Positions 16,770 through 25,680 of a DNA stretch of 64,000 nt are shown here, one piece after another. The position numbers and the translations under genes are program-made. A model generated the notes under the pieces. It had not been told where the DNA came from and searched no databases. It worked only from the letters and a program-made list of their open reading frames with translations. The stretch's first letter is position 1. Each line of letters starts with the position of its first letter. Source of the DNA: JBGASG01 sp046328035 (GTDB lineage: Bacteria > Cyanobacteriota > Vampirovibrionia > Obscuribacterales > Obscuribacteraceae). The DNA lies in contig JAXLXI010000002.1 in NCBI GenBank assembly GCA_046328035.1, positions 406,553 through 470,552 of the forward strand. Direction: 5' to 3'.

Positions 16770-18848
16770 GTGAAGGCTCAGAAACACGTACGGGCACCCC
16801 GTGGTAATACCCTCGCGATGGTCGCCGGCGTGACGATTGTTTTGCTCATGGTCGTCGGACTGATTGTTCTCTATCTCTCGATGGTCCGTTCAGGCAGCGA
16901 ACACAGGAGCGCCATCGACTCAGCCGCGCTGGCGGCAGCCAAAGACATCTCCCGCATCGCGATTAACACGCCTGAGTTTGGTTGGGTTGCATTGACCACC
17001 GAACCACCAATCGGACGCGACACGAATGCGCCGGACCAGTGGTTTCAGGAAGTTCATAGCGTCAACGAGCTAATGGCTACCGTCCGCCTCGAGATGATCA
17101 TTGCTAACGAGCTGGGCGACAACTTCATGCGCGATCTGGCTATCAGCGATTACAACGACGTAATGCAAGTCAAAGACGATTTGACGACGGAAATCAACCA
17201 GGCGCTGCCCAGTGGCGGTTCTGCGAAGGATGCCGCCGGCAACACGTTGACTCCCTATCAAAGCGCCCAGCGCGTCTATCTGATGAACCAGGCGAAACAG
17301 TCCACTTATGTACCAGGCTCAATGACACTCACACTCGGATGCGTGCAGGGCGGACTGGAGACTGGCACGCCCGCACCCAATCCGATTGCCAAAGCAGCCG
17401 CAGGACCCTCTCAAACATCCAACCAGCGCTATATGTCCGAGACCAACATTCCTTTCGGCGGCAAAGACTTCATCTTCGGCTCGGTTGGTCGCCATGTCGG
17501 ACTGGTCGAAAAGGACAAATTTGTCACCGCCATTGGTGGCTTGTCGTACCAGATGCCGGCCGTCGTAAAAGTGAGCGCGCGGCAACAATTTCAAGACCAG
17601 GGAAAAACCTGGCAGGTCAATTACGATGGCTGTGCCTGCGCGGGCAGCACCGAGCCGCCAAGACCTGCGCCCGGAGCATTGACGTTAAGCTTTCCTGATG
17701 GACCGGTCCCGGAGATCAGCAGAGCCGGCGATGTTTGGAATTGCGCGGGCGTGCAAGGCACAACAGCGAAGGTCTATCAATCTGATAACGGGGACTTCAT
17801 CATTGACCGACCAGCCGCTACGCTGGCCGCATGGGGTGGAAAGCCGATTCCTTTCACAAGTCCCGCCAACCCCAGCGCGTCGGAGACCGCTCGGCTCGCC
17901 CTGTATGACTGGTTGCGCTGCGGAGGCAGCAAAGTAGACATCGACTCGGTTGTGCAACTGCAGACCCGAGCGTTGAATGCACCCTCAACGCCCCAGATTA
18001 TGTGGAAGTCGGTAGACCCGGCAAACGCGATGTCCTTGATCAATTTTGGAATGGTGCCGACCGGCGTAATGCACATCTACACTTTTGATGCCAATGGCGT
18101 CATTCAATACCGCAGCGTCGACATCAAGCCCTACCCGTACACCGTGATCGGCGAAAAGCAACTATATGCGGAAACGGTTGAATCGAATCCGATCGGCAGC
18201 GCGGTGCCGCTCTGGACCCTTACCGGCATCAAGTACAAAGACATTCTGGGAAACATTCTCACAGATGGACAGATTCAAGGCACCGGCAATTACGACATGT
18301 TCGTCCGCGACTTCTCTCGCCAGCTAGGCAACATCAAAGGCGGCCAACACGGCGGCGAACGCATGGATGGCAACCCACTCGTGTCATACGCCGGCGCATA
18401 CCCGATCGAGCCGCTTCGCGGCGGTAGAACGTCTCTTACCAACGACATCGCCATGGCGCCGGTACCGGATGCAGAATTTTGCACATGGTCGGGCGAGAGC
18501 AGCTCTGGTCCTTCCACCTCGTCCAGCACATCCAGCTCGTCGGTGAGCACCAGCATGACCAGCACCTCCGGCAGCAGTTCCACCACCAATAGTGGCACCA
18601 CAAATACCGGTGGCGCCGGGCAGGGCGCACCAATTCCGGTGAGCCGCCAGGATGACTTCGCCTCCACCAGCACTCCGCCTCCGCCGTATATAACCTATAC
18701 ACGTGGTCCCGGGGGTGGTGCCCCACGTCCCTGTTATCGAACCAACGGAGTGTCAGCCGACATTCGCTTCCGCCGCCAGGTTAAAGTGGGCCTTTTGCAA
18801 TTCATGATCGGCGGCTACGAGTTCGGCTATGTGGCTGACATGCGCTGA
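16770..18848 (+). CDS. Family B1: TadG-like anchored exported protein
   Basis: The product has 692 residues. The GTG start follows GAGAGG by 8 nt. The N-terminus RGNTLAMVAGVTIVLLMVVG is a membrane helix of the TadE/TadG (Flp pilus) kind, followed by AIDSAALAAAKDISRI, which mirrors the TadG-type AADAAALA motif. Next come family-specific blocks: EVHSVNELMAT, NIPFGGKDFIFGSVG, RPAPGALTLSFPDG, LYDWLRCGGSKVDIDSV and GGQHGGERMDGNP. A Ser/Thr linker (about 570-615) precedes a conserved cap with RQDDFAS and ADIRFRRQ. The bulk should lie outside the cytoplasmic membrane. Its stop overlaps the next start (TGATG). Function unknown; five paralogues occur in this window. Confidence 0.78.
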   Translation: MKAQKHVRAPRGNTLAMVAGVTIVLLMVVGLIVLYLSMVRSGSEHRSAIDSAALAAAKDISRIAINTPEFGWVALTTEPPIGRDTNAPDQWFQEVHSVNELMATVRLEMIIANELGDNFMRDLAISDYNDVMQVKDDLTTEINQALPSGGSAKDAAGNTLTPYQSAQRVYLMNQAKQSTYVPGSMTLTLGCVQGGLETGTPAPNPIAKAAAGPSQTSNQRYMSETNIPFGGKDFIFGSVGRHVGLVEKDKFVTAIGGLSYQMPAVVKVSARQQFQDQGKTWQVNYDGCACAGSTEPPRPAPGALTLSFPDGPVPEISRAGDVWNCAGVQGTTAKVYQSDNGDFIIDRPAATLAAWGGKPIPFTSPANPSASETARLALYDWLRCGGSKVDIDSVVQLQTRALNAPSTPQIMWKSVDPANAMSLINFGMVPTGVMHIYTFDANGVIQYRSVDIKPYPYTVIGEKQLYAETVESNPIGSAVPLWTLTGIKYKDILGNILTDGQIQGTGNYDMFVRDFSRQLGNIKGGQHGGERMDGNPLVSYAGAYPIEPLRGGRTSLTNDIAMAPVPDAEFCTWSGESSSGPSTSSSTSSSSVSTSMTSTSGSSSTTNSGTTNTGGAGQGAPIPVSRQDDFASTSTPPPPYITYTRGPGGGAPRPCYRTNGVSADIRFRRQVKVGLLQFMIGGYEFGYVADMR

Positions 18849-20017
18849 TGGTCAGTAGCGGTATCACCTCCGGAGCCGGAGCAGCTTTGCCAGAGAAATC
18901 AGACGGGGGCTCTCTCAGCGCGGCCGGCAACGCCTCCGACGTTCCGTATCGCTGGATTATCAATCCGACTTTCGACCTCCTTTTCGTTGCCGGCGGCGCC
19001 TTTTTCCTGCTCGTAGCAATCAACTACTTGTGCCTGGGCATGAAAGTGGCTGCTTACGATCCCCGTTATCCGCTGGGAGCCACATCACTGCTATTCGTGA
19101 TCGCGTTTCTTGCCGTGCATGCGCTCGGCGATTCGCACATCTTCGCCACATTCATGCGCATCTGGAGCTGCCCGGAGGACAAGAAACGCTTCGCCTTCTA
19201 TCGCGTGTGGCTCACGGCTGTCTTGATACCACTATTCATAATTGGCATGAACTCGGCCGTATTCACCGGTGCACTGCTTTCCATATTTTTGCTGACAGCT
19301 TTCTGGCACTGGACTACGCAGGCTTTCGGCATTTCTCTCATCTACTGCCAGAAACACGGCTACTCGATGACTGCGTTCGAACGCGACGCGTTTCGCTGGT
19401 TCATGCGCGGGCTGGCTGGTTATTTCATCATTCGCATGCTGGTCTTTCCCGATCGCTACGTGCCATCCAATTTCGCTGCCGTACCTGTAACCAAATTTCC
19501 GGCACTCCCCGAGCCTGTGCACGCAATAGCCAGCTGGGCGCTGATTCTCGTCGTCTCCGCATTTGTCGCAATCACGCTCCGCAAACTGGTCACCGAAAGA
19601 AAGTTTCCCCCCTTACCTGTGCTATCCATGATCGCGGTTATCTGCTGTTTCGGGTTTGCCGAAGATCGAGAGAGCATGCTGATCTGGTTTTACGGACCGG
19701 CGTTTTTTCATGGCAGTCAATACCTGGCAGTAACACTCTCCTACCACTTGAAACAACAAGGACTGCCTGAAGGCATGCCTACTTCGCAGATTTCCAGGCT
19801 GATGTTTGGCCTGCCGGGATTGAAATACATGGCGATCGCCATCGCCGGCGGTATCGTCCTCTACGTCGGCATTCCGGCCATCAGCGCACTCTTCGGCTAC
19901 GACCGTATCATGGTTTTGGGACTGGTGTTTTCCCTTCTGAGTCTGCACCACATCATCACCGATGCCGCCATCTGGCGGTTGCGCGACCCTCAATGCCGGC
20001 GCCTTTTGATCTCCTGA
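18848..20017 (+). CDS. Polytopic histidine-rich membrane protein coupled to B1
   Basis: The product has 389 residues with about nine predicted hydrophobic helices. The ATG overlaps the TGA of B1 by one base, indicating translational coupling. His-containing motifs sit in or beside helices: HALGDSHIFATF, AFWHWTTQAFGISLIY, FYGPAFFHGSQYLAVTLSYH, and near the end SLHHIITDAAIWRLRD. Spaced histidines plus acidic residues in a multi-helix protein recall membrane metalloenzymes of the desaturase/hydroxylase or Brp/Blh type, but I cannot assign a family. Its coupling to B1 suggests a role in the same envelope system. Confidence 0.7.
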   Translation: MVSSGITSGAGAALPEKSDGGSLSAAGNASDVPYRWIINPTFDLLFVAGGAFFLLVAINYLCLGMKVAAYDPRYPLGATSLLFVIAFLAVHALGDSHIFATFMRIWSCPEDKKRFAFYRVWLTAVLIPLFIIGMNSAVFTGALLSIFLLTAFWHWTTQAFGISLIYCQKHGYSMTAFERDAFRWFMRGLAGYFIIRMLVFPDRYVPSNFAAVPVTKFPALPEPVHAIASWALILVVSAFVAITLRKLVTERKFPPLPVLSMIAVICCFGFAEDRESMLIWFYGPAFFHGSQYLAVTLSYHLKQQGLPEGMPTSQISRLMFGLPGLKYMAIAIAGGIVLYVGIPAISALFGYDRIMVLGLVFSLLSLHHIITDAAIWRLRDPQCRRLLIS

Positions 20018-20130
20018 ACTCGGCTTGAAACATATGGCGCCACGGCTTGTCAGGATACGACGGACTACACGAAGTGTTGTTTAATTGAGCCGTGTAGCCG
20101 ATCACCCTTCAACCAGAAGGGCAGCCAGAT

Positions 20131-22437
20131 ATGTCACCCGATCAAGCTGATCATTTACCCGCACCAACACCGACGCAACGCTTGACCGGCGACATAACCT
20201 CTTTCGGGCTACGCCCGATTCTGCAAGAGATACTGGCCTCGAACCAGCTTTCTGGCGTGCTTTTCATCCACAGCCTGGATTACCAGACCGGTACCATCCT
20301 GTTAGTGGACGGCATAATCAGAGCAGCGGTGATTCCGGCGGCCAACGTGCGGCGCATTCCGGCGTTGCGTCAGATGCTCTCAGCAATCAGCGGCACCTAC
20401 GAGTATGTGCCGGACAACACCACAATCGAGTTGAAGAAACCAACCAACGTCGACCTGGCGGAACTGCTTGCCTGGCGTTCGACTGAGACCCAGGAAACCA
20501 CCCTCGGCGATTCGCTGGAAGCACTGAATACGATACCATTGAGCACGGGAGAGAAGTGGGAAAATTATATCGATAGAACCACCGACGAGCCGGGCTCCGC
20601 CAACCCGCCTCCTGGCAGTGCGGAAGCACCGACCGTGAAGTCATACCTTCCCCTGGCGCCGGACGGCGACCTCTTCGGACTGCAAGAAGCGTTGCGTCAG
20701 CACGAAGCAAAACTGGCGGCGCAGGTCTCCGACGAGGCCCTGAGCGCCGGGCTGGAACCCGAGTACAACGAAGATCCAGACGTGCCCACGCTGATCAACC
20801 TGTCCGCAATCAAAGCCATCCCGACGCCCAGCGTCACGGCTCCCGACCGCATCACTGCCAGTTATGAAATGCCGGACGGCACGGTAGTCGGCGGTTCCCC
20901 GACCGGCTCCACCGCCAAGCCCAAGCACACCTACCCGAAGTCGAATGCCATTAGATACGGTGCCTTGAGTATCGGCATCGGCTTCCTTCTCCTGGCGGCA
21001 GTGGTGATCTCGACCGCCAAAGTTCTCGAAGAAAGCGACAGGCAGAAGACCTACGCCCGAGGCGTCCAGCTGCTTAAAGAGAGATACTACGGGCTGGCCA
21101 AACAGCGCTTCGACAGCCTCCTCGAACACGATGCTCGCCTTGTGCCGGCACTTTTGCAGCGTGCACAAGCTAACTTACTGCTCAACGATCCGCAGGCGGC
21201 CATTCGCGATTACGACGCCGTCATCCAAGCCGATGCCGGCAACACCGAAGCTACCGACGGTCGAGCCGCCTGCTATCTGAAACTGCGCGACTATCCGAAA
21301 GCCGTAGCGCTGGCCGATGAAGCTCTCAAGGTAAAGCCCAACGACTACGCAGCGCTATTGATAAAAGCCACTGCCTATCGCGACCTCGGCGAGAACGCCC
21401 GCGCCATCTCAGTGGCCGGCGAGATCATCGCCAAGAAACCTGCTGCGCAGCTTGCTGAGGCCTACGCGGTGCGGGGAGACGCCCTGTACAGGAGCGGCAA
21501 GTACAGCGAGGCGCGCGATGACTTCAACGCCGCCCTGGAAACAGATCCCAAGGCAAACGACATCTACGCGAAGCGCGCCATGGCCCTGTTGCAACTGAAG
21601 CTCTATAAAGAAAGTCTCGCCGACAGCACAGACGCCATTTTCGCCGACAACACCAATTCGGATCTGTACATGTTGCGCGGCCAGGCTTATGAAAGGCTTG
21701 GCGAGCTGGAAAAGGCTGTGGAAGACTACGAGCAAGCAGTGTCGTTCGAGCCGACGTTCGAGACCTATGCTGCACGCGCCCGTGTTGAGATGGCACTTAA
21801 ACAATACAACCGCGCGGTTGCAGATTTGACCGAGGTGGTCAAAGACACAGCCGCACCGCCTAGTTATAAGGATTTACTTGCCGAAGCCAAAGAGAAGGTC
21901 AAGTCGATGCCAATAAACGCTGTCGACATCGCGTCGCTCACTGAGAAGGATCGACCGGCTGTCGTGCTCAAGTACGACCAGATGGTCCGACAGGGTTTCG
22001 CGCTCACCAGACAGGGTCGAGGCATGGATGCTGCGCAGTTGCTGTCTGTAGCCGTGCAGGCTCAACCAAATGATGTGCAAGCGCGACGCTACCTGGCCCA
22101 GGCATTTGCGGTCGCGGGTCTGGGGGATCGCTCCATCGAGCAATTCAAAATCGTAGAACGAACCAACACCCTCACGGACGAGGATCGTTTCTACTATGCG
22201 CGTGCACTGCACAACTTGAAGCAAGATGCGCAGGTGATATCCGTCACCACCGATCTGCTGGGCAGAGACCCTCACCACGGCGAGGCGCGCTGTTTGCTGA
22301 TCGAGTCGCTCTTGCGCAGCAACGACCGCGCCCGCGCTCTAGAAGAATGCCGACTGGGCGCCTCCTACGCACGGACTCCGCAGGACATTGCCACCTTCCA
22401 GCGCCTGTACCAGGTTTCGCAGACTTATCACCGGTGA
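20131..22437 (+). CDS. Family A2: PATAN-like domain, membrane helix and TPR repeats
   Basis: The product has 768 residues; the ATG follows AGAAGGGCAG. Residues about 10-115 are the PATAN-like domain (SGVLFIHSLDYQTGTILLVD). The linker carries DLFGLQEAL at about 180-188, the same place as in A1 and A3, and AIPTPSVTAPDR. One membrane helix lies at about 275-297. TPR-like repeats run to the end (ARGVQLLKERYYGLAKQRFD and onward), finishing with the family C-terminus (NDRARALEECRLGASYARTP). It lies downstream of B1 and the His-rich membrane protein on the same strand, with a 113-bp gap. It is the most divergent of the plus-strand A copies. Confidence 0.8.
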   Translation: MSPDQADHLPAPTPTQRLTGDITSFGLRPILQEILASNQLSGVLFIHSLDYQTGTILLVDGIIRAAVIPAANVRRIPALRQMLSAISGTYEYVPDNTTIELKKPTNVDLAELLAWRSTETQETTLGDSLEALNTIPLSTGEKWENYIDRTTDEPGSANPPPGSAEAPTVKSYLPLAPDGDLFGLQEALRQHEAKLAAQVSDEALSAGLEPEYNEDPDVPTLINLSAIKAIPTPSVTAPDRITASYEMPDGTVVGGSPTGSTAKPKHTYPKSNAIRYGALSIGIGFLLLAAVVISTAKVLEESDRQKTYARGVQLLKERYYGLAKQRFDSLLEHDARLVPALLQRAQANLLLNDPQAAIRDYDAVIQADAGNTEATDGRAACYLKLRDYPKAVALADEALKVKPNDYAALLIKATAYRDLGENARAISVAGEIIAKKPAAQLAEAYAVRGDALYRSGKYSEARDDFNAALETDPKANDIYAKRAMALLQLKLYKESLADSTDAIFADNTNSDLYMLRGQAYERLGELEKAVEDYEQAVSFEPTFETYAARARVEMALKQYNRAVADLTEVVKDTAAPPSYKDLLAEAKEKVKSMPINAVDIASLTEKDRPAVVLKYDQMVRQGFALTRQGRGMDAAQLLSVAVQAQPNDVQARRYLAQAFAVAGLGDRSIEQFKIVERTNTLTDEDRFYYARALHNLKQDAQVISVTTDLLGRDPHHGEARCLLIESLLRSNDRARALEECRLGASYARTPQDIATFQRLYQVSQTYHR

Positions 22438-22455
22438 AGTCTGCGCCCTTGCAAA

Positions 22456-22511
22456 CATTGCCGATAACAATTCTTTTCGGCAATGTCGAAAAAAAAAAAA
22501 AAAAAAAAAAA
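22456..22511 (+). repeat. Perfect 10-bp hairpin followed by an uninterrupted A22 tract
   Basis: ACATTGCCGA (22456-22465) pairs with TCGGCAATGT (22478-22487). Two bases later comes a run of 22 A residues (22490-22511). It lies just downstream of A2. A plus-strand intrinsic terminator would need Ts here, not As, so the arrangement is inverted with respect to the upstream gene. Confidence 0.75.
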
Positions 22512-22807
22512 GTAAACCGCAAATTAAGAATTGCCGTCGAAACATGAAAAGGTCAGTTCTAAGCGGCAAAAGTGATTGTCGCCGGGGAGTCACACCACGT
22601 AATTGCTTCCGGGCTTGACCGCCAGTCAGTTCCCGGTAAGGCAAATTCAGCCGAGTCTGGAAACAATTGCTGACTCAACGATTCCGGCAATTTCCGGTAG
22701 CAGCAGGAACGCTCGCTCCGAGCCTTAAAAGACTACAAATTATCCGTGTTGTTGCTTCCTAAGGGCTTGAATGGTAACGTACGTGCTGATTTGTGGGAGA
22801 TTCGACT

Positions 22808-23464
22808 ATGCGTATTCGCCGTACAGAGGGGTTTTTGTTTTTCGGGGCTTTATTTCTTCTTTTGAGCGCTCCATCTATTGCCGCACCGGTGGGCGATCAA
22901 GCCGAAGGGGCGCGATCGGAAAAACCAACGTCGGCTAGTCTGACAAACGTTGGACCAGACGAATCGATAGCTGATCCGATTATTTCGGTAAACGGAAGGC
23001 GATTTCTCTCGGATGGTCGTCCAGACTTCGGTTTTACTGATTCCACCGACGCGGAATGGGATGCTGCGAAACTTCCCAGGTCAGCACGCGTGTTTAATTT
23101 GGTGCGCCAGGATCAAAATCAAAACGCTACCACTCCGATGGTGTCAATGCTTATTGATGCAACAGGGTCAGCGCATCTGAGATTGAGAGACTGCGCAGGA
23201 CTACACATGTTTCAGTTAACCCAAACTGACGCTACGAAGCTGTGGGGCAAACCTCAACAATCTGAGAACCAAGTTCTGCAGTACAGCATGGTAGGTCTCC
23301 GAGATGGCTCCAGCGAGCCATTCGAGATGGTTTTAAAGTTCGAAAATAACGTCTGTATCACCTATCGTCTAAAGGGAGGCGGTATTAAGTCAGATCGTTG
23401 GATGCCGACGGGAGTGCACAAAAAAGGCTCGGAGAGCAGCCCTATCAGCCACCCTCCGAGATAG
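22808..23464 (+). CDS. Secreted protein of unknown function
   Basis: The product has 218 residues from the ATG at 22808, 7 nt after GGGAGA. Residues 1-26 form a signal peptide (FLFFGALFLLLSAPSIAAP). The mature part has a conserved-looking core with VNGRRFLSDGRPDFGF, LRLRDCAGLHMFQLTQ, LWGKPQQSENQVLQYSMVGL and FENNVCITYRLKGGG. The LWGKPQ...YS...L...FENNVC layout recalls small periplasmic BamE/SmpA-like folds, but the match is loose. Two cysteines could form a disulfide. It stands alone between A2 and the convergent HExxH gene. Confidence 0.55.
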   Translation: MRIRRTEGFLFFGALFLLLSAPSIAAPVGDQAEGARSEKPTSASLTNVGPDESIADPIISVNGRRFLSDGRPDFGFTDSTDAEWDAAKLPRSARVFNLVRQDQNQNATTPMVSMLIDATGSAHLRLRDCAGLHMFQLTQTDATKLWGKPQQSENQVLQYSMVGLRDGSSEPFEMVLKFENNVCITYRLKGGGIKSDRWMPTGVHKKGSESSPISHPPR

Positions 23465-23555
23465 TCGTTACACAACCGGTGGCGAAAGTGACACCAGTTG
23501 CGATGTCAGAGCAGTCCATCCGAGCTGTCTCCGACGTTTTGGCGCTAGCGAGCCG

Positions 23556-25166
23556 TTAGTTCAGAACACCCGTTTGGAACGCCGTGTGCATGTAGTTGAC
23601 CGTGTTGGGCATATTTGCAACCACTTGCTCGATCAGCGCCAGTGAATTGCCGGGCAACTGCTTTGCGAAAGCACGTGCCCAGTATTCCTCGGGAACGTCC
23701 TCTATGCCCAGTGCGACCATGCGTTGAATGTTAGTAGTGCCGTACTGGGGATCGGTGCAAACCGGCTTGGTTGTTACCGAGTCGAAGAGAGTGTGGCAGT
23801 TCAGCCCATTGAAGTAGTTCCGGTCAGCAGTGACCGCAGCGAGGAAGTTGTCGAAGTGGGAAGGCTTCTTGCCGTTTTGGATCAGAAGCGTGTCGAGGAC
23901 ATGCCCTAGTTCGTGAGAAGTGGTGTCCGGAAAGAACGCCGTTGCCTCACTGATTTGGGTCGCGTCCAGCTTCACCCAGCGATAGATAGCACTGCGGTGA
24001 GCTGTACCCACAGTCAATCCGTACTGGTTGTAGCCGGTAGCGCCGGTGCCGGGGATCGTCCAACCGAAAAACCAGCGCGGATCATCAGTATCGCGAACGA
24101 TCCAAAGCTCCGTGTTGGCAGCAGCATAGGCATTTCGCCATGCCACTGGAATTTTCGGGGGTTGAGGACCAATCGTGGTGCGCATGGACGACAATGCGCC
24201 GTTTTCAGCCGACGTCGGATTGTAGGGATGCGCGCAGTTCCAGTACTTCGACGGCCACGTGGACGAGTTGTACGGGTCTTGCTGAACGCAGAGCATGTAC
24301 TTGTCTTGGGCCGAGTTGTAGAAAGAAACGGCCGGGTTGGTGGGGGCGGCGTCCATCACGTAGTTTTTGATGAGGCCGAGCGTGTTGGGCATCTCGTTCA
24401 ATCCGTTGACCAAGATCGGCACAGTGTCACCGAGATTGGTTACGAGTTTGGCGAACATGTAGCCAAAAACTTCGCGCTTCGAGTTGCCGTAAGCTGAACC
24501 AAGAATTCCGAATGCGGTTTGACCGGGATAGAGCTGGTAGATATCCGGCCAGACCTTCTGCTCGCCTTTGTTTTCCCAGGTTGCGGAATTCATGTAGTCT
24601 CGGTCGTAGTTTAAAGCAGCCGTGAACGTTTGACCGTTCGCGGCTCCAGTGGTGAAGCTCACGGCCTCATCAACCACCTGCCCGAGTTGTTGAACCATGT
24701 TCTTCATGTAGTACGGGCTGAGATCGATGGTCGTGATGACCGCCGGTCCGGAAGGTGGTTTCACCGGCTGTGTAGCCTGAGAGAAGACAACCGCGACGCC
24801 TGGCAGTCTGGCTCCCATTTTGTTAACTGCTGGAACCGCCGTATTGAAGTAGAGGGCATAGTCACCAGCGTTCCGAAATACATAGATCTGGGTTGAGTTC
24901 AGATACGTGCGGAACTTGGTCGGAATGCGATTTGCGGCATTCGCGATAACCTCAGCCTGGCTGGGCGTCTTGCTTGGGTCACAGTTCCAGAACGTGTCCG
25001 GCCAGGTCACTGCAGGGTCGTACTGGTTACAGGTGATTCCGCCCTGCGTCTTCGTTTGTAGCAAAACTTGCGCTTGTGCGGGAGCCGTGATCGAAAGCAT
25101 CATAAAGATGCCCAAAAGTGCCGTGCTGACCAGTGCCAGCAAGCTCTTAACTCTTTGGAGTTTCAT
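23556..25166 (-). CDS. Secreted HExxH metallopeptidase-like protein with an inactive duplicated domain
   Basis: The product has 536 residues, preceded by AAAGGA. A signal peptide ends APAQAQ (about 33). Two homologous halves follow (about 35-285 and 286-536), each starting with a TWP..(F/Y)WNC block. The second half has HELGH at 418-422 with D425, and a candidate third ligand in VPEEYWARAFAKQL (E493/E494). At the corresponding place the first half reads QQLGQVVD (159-166), so all three zinc-site residues are replaced by Gln, and its second motif reads KREVFGYMFAKLV. The HExxHxxD plus E..(A)RAFA pattern also occurs in the C-terminal domain of the 2238-6572 protein. Lethal-factor-like fold and secretion are inferred; activity is untested. 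Confidence 0.72.
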   Translation of the reverse strand: MKLQRVKSLLALVSTALLGIFMMLSITAPAQAQVLLQTKTQGGITCNQYDPAVTWPDTFWNCDPSKTPSQAEVIANAANRIPTKFRTYLNSTQIYVFRNAGDYALYFNTAVPAVNKMGARLPGVAVVFSQATQPVKPPSGPAVITTIDLSPYYMKNMVQQLGQVVDEAVSFTTGAANGQTFTAALNYDRDYMNSATWENKGEQKVWPDIYQLYPGQTAFGILGSAYGNSKREVFGYMFAKLVTNLGDTVPILVNGLNEMPNTLGLIKNYVMDAAPTNPAVSFYNSAQDKYMLCVQQDPYNSSTWPSKYWNCAHPYNPTSAENGALSSMRTTIGPQPPKIPVAWRNAYAAANTELWIVRDTDDPRWFFGWTIPGTGATGYNQYGLTVGTAHRSAIYRWVKLDATQISEATAFFPDTTSHELGHVLDTLLIQNGKKPSHFDNFLAAVTADRNYFNGLNCHTLFDSVTTKPVCTDPQYGTTNIQRMVALGIEDVPEEYWARAFAKQLPGNSLALIEQVVANMPNTVNYMHTAFQTGVLN

Positions 25167-25680
25167 ACAGTTTTTCCTTTCGAAAGTTGGTTTGGGTTTA
25201 TCTCAGACCGTTGTGCATCCGCTCCCACTCTGGGAGACAACTGCAATTACTTCGAGCGAATGAACGATGTTCTGTTCTTTCGTGAGTGGCGGACGGATGG
25301 GGAACGGTTAAGATGCCCTGAGCATGCAAACTTCGGACGGCAGTAAACAGCGAACTTTGCGAAGTAATGCCGATGGCGATCGAGCTGTCAAAAGAGTTAG
25401 CGGCGCTCGCATTGGTGAGTAGCAGCCATATTCCGGCTGTAGAGCCCGGAGGAGAATGCAACAAAACTTAGGCCTCGCGCAGCATTGCTAATACGTGGTG
25501 CCCGCATGGTGAGCCAAGCCAGCGCGAGGTGTCCTAAAGGAAAGATATGAGATTGAAAGTCTACAGCGGGTAACGCAGCGTCTACAACGCTGATGGATAA
25601 CCAGCCGCCGCTAGCGCAAATCGAGCCGGTTAACGAGGACACCGAGCATGTAAGAAATCCCTAACAGCGTTGAAGGAGTG
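25167..25680. other. Intergenic region with no supported gene
   Basis: About 510 bases lie between the start of the HExxH gene and the stop of the tyrosine recombinase, both on the minus strand. The part next to 25166 must hold the promoter and the strong AAAGGA ribosome-binding site of the HExxH gene. I see no convincing reading frame, inverted-repeat pair or attachment-site-like duplication here by eye. Confidence 0.35.
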
